Of a stretch of 64,000 bases of DNA, positions 61,316 through 64,000 are shown piece after piece. Made by a program: the position numbers and the translations under genes. How positions within the stretch are numbered: position 1 is the first letter of the stretch; each line of letters opens with the position of its first letter. The notes under the pieces were generated by a model. That model saw only the letters and a program-made list of their open reading frames with translations. It was not told where the DNA came from and made no database searches. This DNA comes from Selaginella tamariscina (taxonomy: Eukaryota; Streptophyta; Lycopodiopsida; Selaginellales; Selaginellaceae): NCBI GenBank assembly GCA_003024785.1, contig PUQB01000128.1, forward strand, positions 379,812 to 443,811, in the 5' to 3' direction.

Positions 61316-61329
61316 TTGGTATCGGAGCC
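61316..61329 (+). other. primer-binding site (initiator-Met tRNA type)
   Basis: TTGGTATCGGAGCC, one or two bases from the plant retrotransposon standard TGGTATCAGAGC, sits right after the LTR end. It primes minus-strand reverse transcription. Confidence 0.75.
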
Positions 61330-61337
61330 ACACGATC

Positions 61338-64000
61338 ATGAGCGACAACCCTGTGGTTGTGCTTGGAGTGATTGAGGCAGAGAAAGGTGAAGAATTAATA
61401 TGGAAGTTGAACATGAAGAAGGGAACAACTCTGTTCCAGAGTATGAGTGGACTGATGAAGCTCTTACTGCTGAATTTGCTCGTATTAAATTCACTCTGGA
61501 GACACTTGTGAAAGATGTTCATGAGGGTCTTGATTTTTTTCCGTGATGAGTTACGGGGTTATCAGAAGTTCGTGGTTTGAAGGGTTCTTCTTCTAAACAT
61601 TTTGAAAGAGGCTTGTGCCGAATTTTGATGGCCGTGGCGGGCCGGTGATAGCTATTGCTTGGCTAGCTAACGCTGAAAAGCTAGTGGAACTGCAAGGCCT
61701 TACGTTGGATGAAGCTTTTCATGCAGTGACTTTTGCTTTGACAGGAGATGCACTAAGTGGTGGCATCGTGTGAGTGTAGAAAGAGAAAAAATGGTCGATT
61801 GGTGGACTCACTTGAGGAGTTTAAGAAGTTATTTTCTTCTGAATACTCTCCTGCTAATGATTCTAAGGTCGCACTGCTAGCACTACGTAAGTGCACACAG
61901 CAAATAGTTTGGATAGCTACATCAAAGAAATGACTGATTATTTCTCGAGGACTGTTTTACCAATGGAAGTCCAAAAGACGTACTTTTTTGGATGGATTGG
62001 CAAGTCCAACTATGAAATCTCAGTTGGAGGGCTGATTCTATTGATGTGGACCTTGAGGAGATGTTTAAAAAAGCAAGGATATTGATATTTCCTTAGGCAA
62101 GGAGCATCGTAATATAGAAGTTATGGACGTTCTATCGTGATAAGGGACGGTTTGATCGTCATCACCACCCTTATGATAAGAAAGGGGGTTTGGAAATAAC
62201 CCGTATGACAGAAAAGAAGAATTCAGAAAAAATTCAAATATACATGTCAAGTCTTATCAAGCCACTAAAGGATGCTTTAAGTGTGGTGACACTACACATG
62301 TGGTTAGAGATTGCCCCTTAGAAGAGTTATCCATTAAGGGTAGTCTAAAAAGCTTTCTAATACAGAAACAAGTGAGCTGTATTGTTGGGAAAACTCTTCC
62401 TGTTGGTCCAGAAGAACCAGTCATTGTGCTTATGGCTCAAGTACATGGTACTTCTGCAAGTGTATTATTGGATTCTGGTAGTTCTGATAATTGGGTTTCA
62501 TGGAACTTTGTTAATCATTTGAAGTTACCAGTGAAAACTACAGATCCGTATTGTATTGAAGGGGTTGTTATAGATCCACAAGAGCATCATGGTATAGTTA
62601 CTATACCATTAACTGTAGAGGGCACTACAGTGAAGGAGGATTTTTTTGTGGCTAACTTGAATCGATATGATATTATCTTTGGCATGCCTTGGTTTAAGAA
62701 GATGACACCAGTAATTGATTAGAATACTTATGAAGTTTCCATGGAGCACAATAATTCCAAGATAGTTTGGCATGGAAAGAAGTATACTTCTCCTAGTAAG
62801 TTACTTTCTGCAACTTCCATGAAGCGAGCAATAAGGAATTCCACTGCAAGTTATTTGGTGTATGTGTGTGATATGGAGGATGCTTCAAAGATCGATAACA
62901 ATCATGTTCAGGTACGTCCTTTAATATTAGATGAACATGGTTAATATAGTTATTAGAGATAGACATACCTTATTTTCTGCCATTAAACTTAAAAACGTAA
63001 TTAATGCTAATCGAGGTTTAGGTGTTAACCTGTTCACATTAGGATTAACCCTAGAACCCTAAATTCACTTACTTGCAAGCCAAATTGTCATAAAGTTATA
63101 GCTAAGGAGAATTCCATAGCTGAAAATGTCAAATACGATAATTCTTGCTTAACTTCAAAGTTAAGTGTTAAACTTACAACACGTGAGAATAAGGACTTGT
63201 ATAATGCTCAATTGCAATATATATTAAAGGAATATACAGATGTATTTCCTGATACATTGCCTCAGGAGCTTCCCCCACGGCGAGAAATTGAGCATGAAAT
63301 TGATCTTGAGAGTGGGACTAAGCATGTCTCTCGAAGTCCTTATCGATTAACTCATCTAGAGGAACTTGAGGTTAAAAAGCAAGTTCAAGAGCTTATATCT
63401 CAAGGTTTATACAACCTAGTAAGTCTCCCTTTGGAGCACCTGTGTTGTTAGTTAAGAAAAAGATGGGTCTATGAGACTGTGTATTGATTATCGTATGCTT
63501 AATAAGACCACTATCAAAAATAAACATCCTATGCCACGAGCTGATGATATTTTTGATAGGTTGGCGGGTGCCACCTGTTTTACAAAGATAGACCTAAGGA
63601 GTGGCTATCACCAAGTAACTGTTCGAGAACAGGATGTGATGAAAACAGCTTTTCGAACCCGACAAGGTCATTATGAATTTCTAGTAATGCCTTTTGGTTG
63701 ACTAATGCACCTGCTACTTTTATGACATTAATGAATAACATTTTTTCACAATATATTGACCAATTTGTGCAAGTGTTCTTAGACGATATTTTAATATATA
63801 GTAAAACTCCTACCGAACATTTGTTACATTTAAAACAAGTGTTAGAAGTTTTACGTAAGCATAAATTATATGCGAAAATGTCTAAGTGTGAATTTTTTAA
63901 ACCCGAAGTAGAATATCTAGGTCATGTGGTTTCTTCTAAAGGATTAAAAGTTGATCCTAAAAGGTGGCAGTTGTAAAAAACTGGCCAATTCCACATGATG
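61338..64000 (+). pseudogene. Ty3/gypsy gag-protease-RT, broken by small indels, cut by window end
   Basis: A putative gag start is at 61338 (MSDNPVVVLGVIE). The gag frame breaks within 150 bp and again several times to about 62250. A zinc knuckle CFKCGDTTHVVRDC is at 62273-62314, an aspartic protease motif LLDSGSSD at about 62465-62488, and reverse transcriptase motifs (CIDYR near 63485, [13 protein letters not shown] near 63580-63617, FLDDILIYS near 63775-63800, [12 protein letters not shown] near 63912). Stops near 62720, 62942, 63450 and 63701 separate otherwise well conserved blocks, several explained by a single missing base. RNase H and integrase lie outside the window. It is younger than the relic at 31-37 kb and differs in LTR start (TGTAAGG) from the element at 1.7 kb (TGTTATG). 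Confidence 0.88.

Overview
This is AT-rich nuclear DNA of a eukaryote, most likely a streptophyte plant and perhaps a non-seed plant. The grounds are GT-AG introns throughout, plant-type NUP205, SWEET and ERdj3A/TMS1-like genes, telo-box (AAACCCTA-type) promoter motifs, a TTTAGGG-type interstitial telomere tract, and LTR retrotransposons whose primer-binding site resembles the initiator-Met tRNA complement. The species cannot be named from this window. (AC)n, (AG)n and (AT)n microsatellites occur in nearly every intron and spacer.

Layout: (1) 1-2.2 kb, 3' half of a broken Ty3/gypsy element. (2) 2.6-7.2 kb, left arm of a large inverted repeat holding a SWEET-type sugar transporter gene or pseudogene and a shard of NUP205. 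(3) 8.5-23.8 kb, a many-exon NUP205 (inner-ring nucleoporin) gene on the minus strand. (4) 24.1-27.5 kb, a divergent DnaJ/thioredoxin ER co-chaperone gene sharing a 334-bp bidirectional promoter with NUP205. (5) 27.5-31 kb, AT-rich and microsatellite DNA. (6) 30.6-37 kb, an old Ty3/gypsy relic on the minus strand. (7) 38.2-42.7 kb, right arm of the inverted repeat with a second SWEET copy. (8) 42.7-61 kb, a mosaic of internally deleted, reordered and partly inverted copies of NUP205 exons plus introns, mixed with copies of a second unrecognised gene. (9) 47.0-54.9 kb, a 7.85-kb DNA transposon inserted in that mosaic. (10) 61-64 kb, 5' half of a second Ty3/gypsy element, cut by the window edge.

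The most interesting object is the element at 47046-54894. Its transposase is Mutator-like (MULE), with an N-terminal GCM1/WRKY-type zinc-binding region, a DDE core and a C-terminal SWIM finger. A divergent, intron-containing second gene encodes an apparent ParB-like DGNHR domain followed by a beta-class amino-DNA methyltransferase (motif IV DLPNG before motif I DIGSGTG) and a basic nuclear-localisation tract. Between the genes lies an array of about eleven units at 34-40-bp steps (one gap slightly shorter), seven of them built on an 18-bp palindrome (CAGTCGGCATGCCGACTG). Half-sites of that palindrome recur near both element ends. A paralogous empty site at 58.6 kb defines the insertion point. 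A MULE carrying its own ParB/adenine-or-N4-cytosine methyltransferase and a parS-like palindrome array is, as far as I know, not a standard element type.

Many conserved reading frames here (NUP205, DnaJ, SWEET, methyltransferase, gypsy) carry isolated 1-bp indels, often in homopolymers. Either much of the region is decaying or the assembly has uncorrected long-read errors. I mark breaks where I see them and write no repaired proteins.
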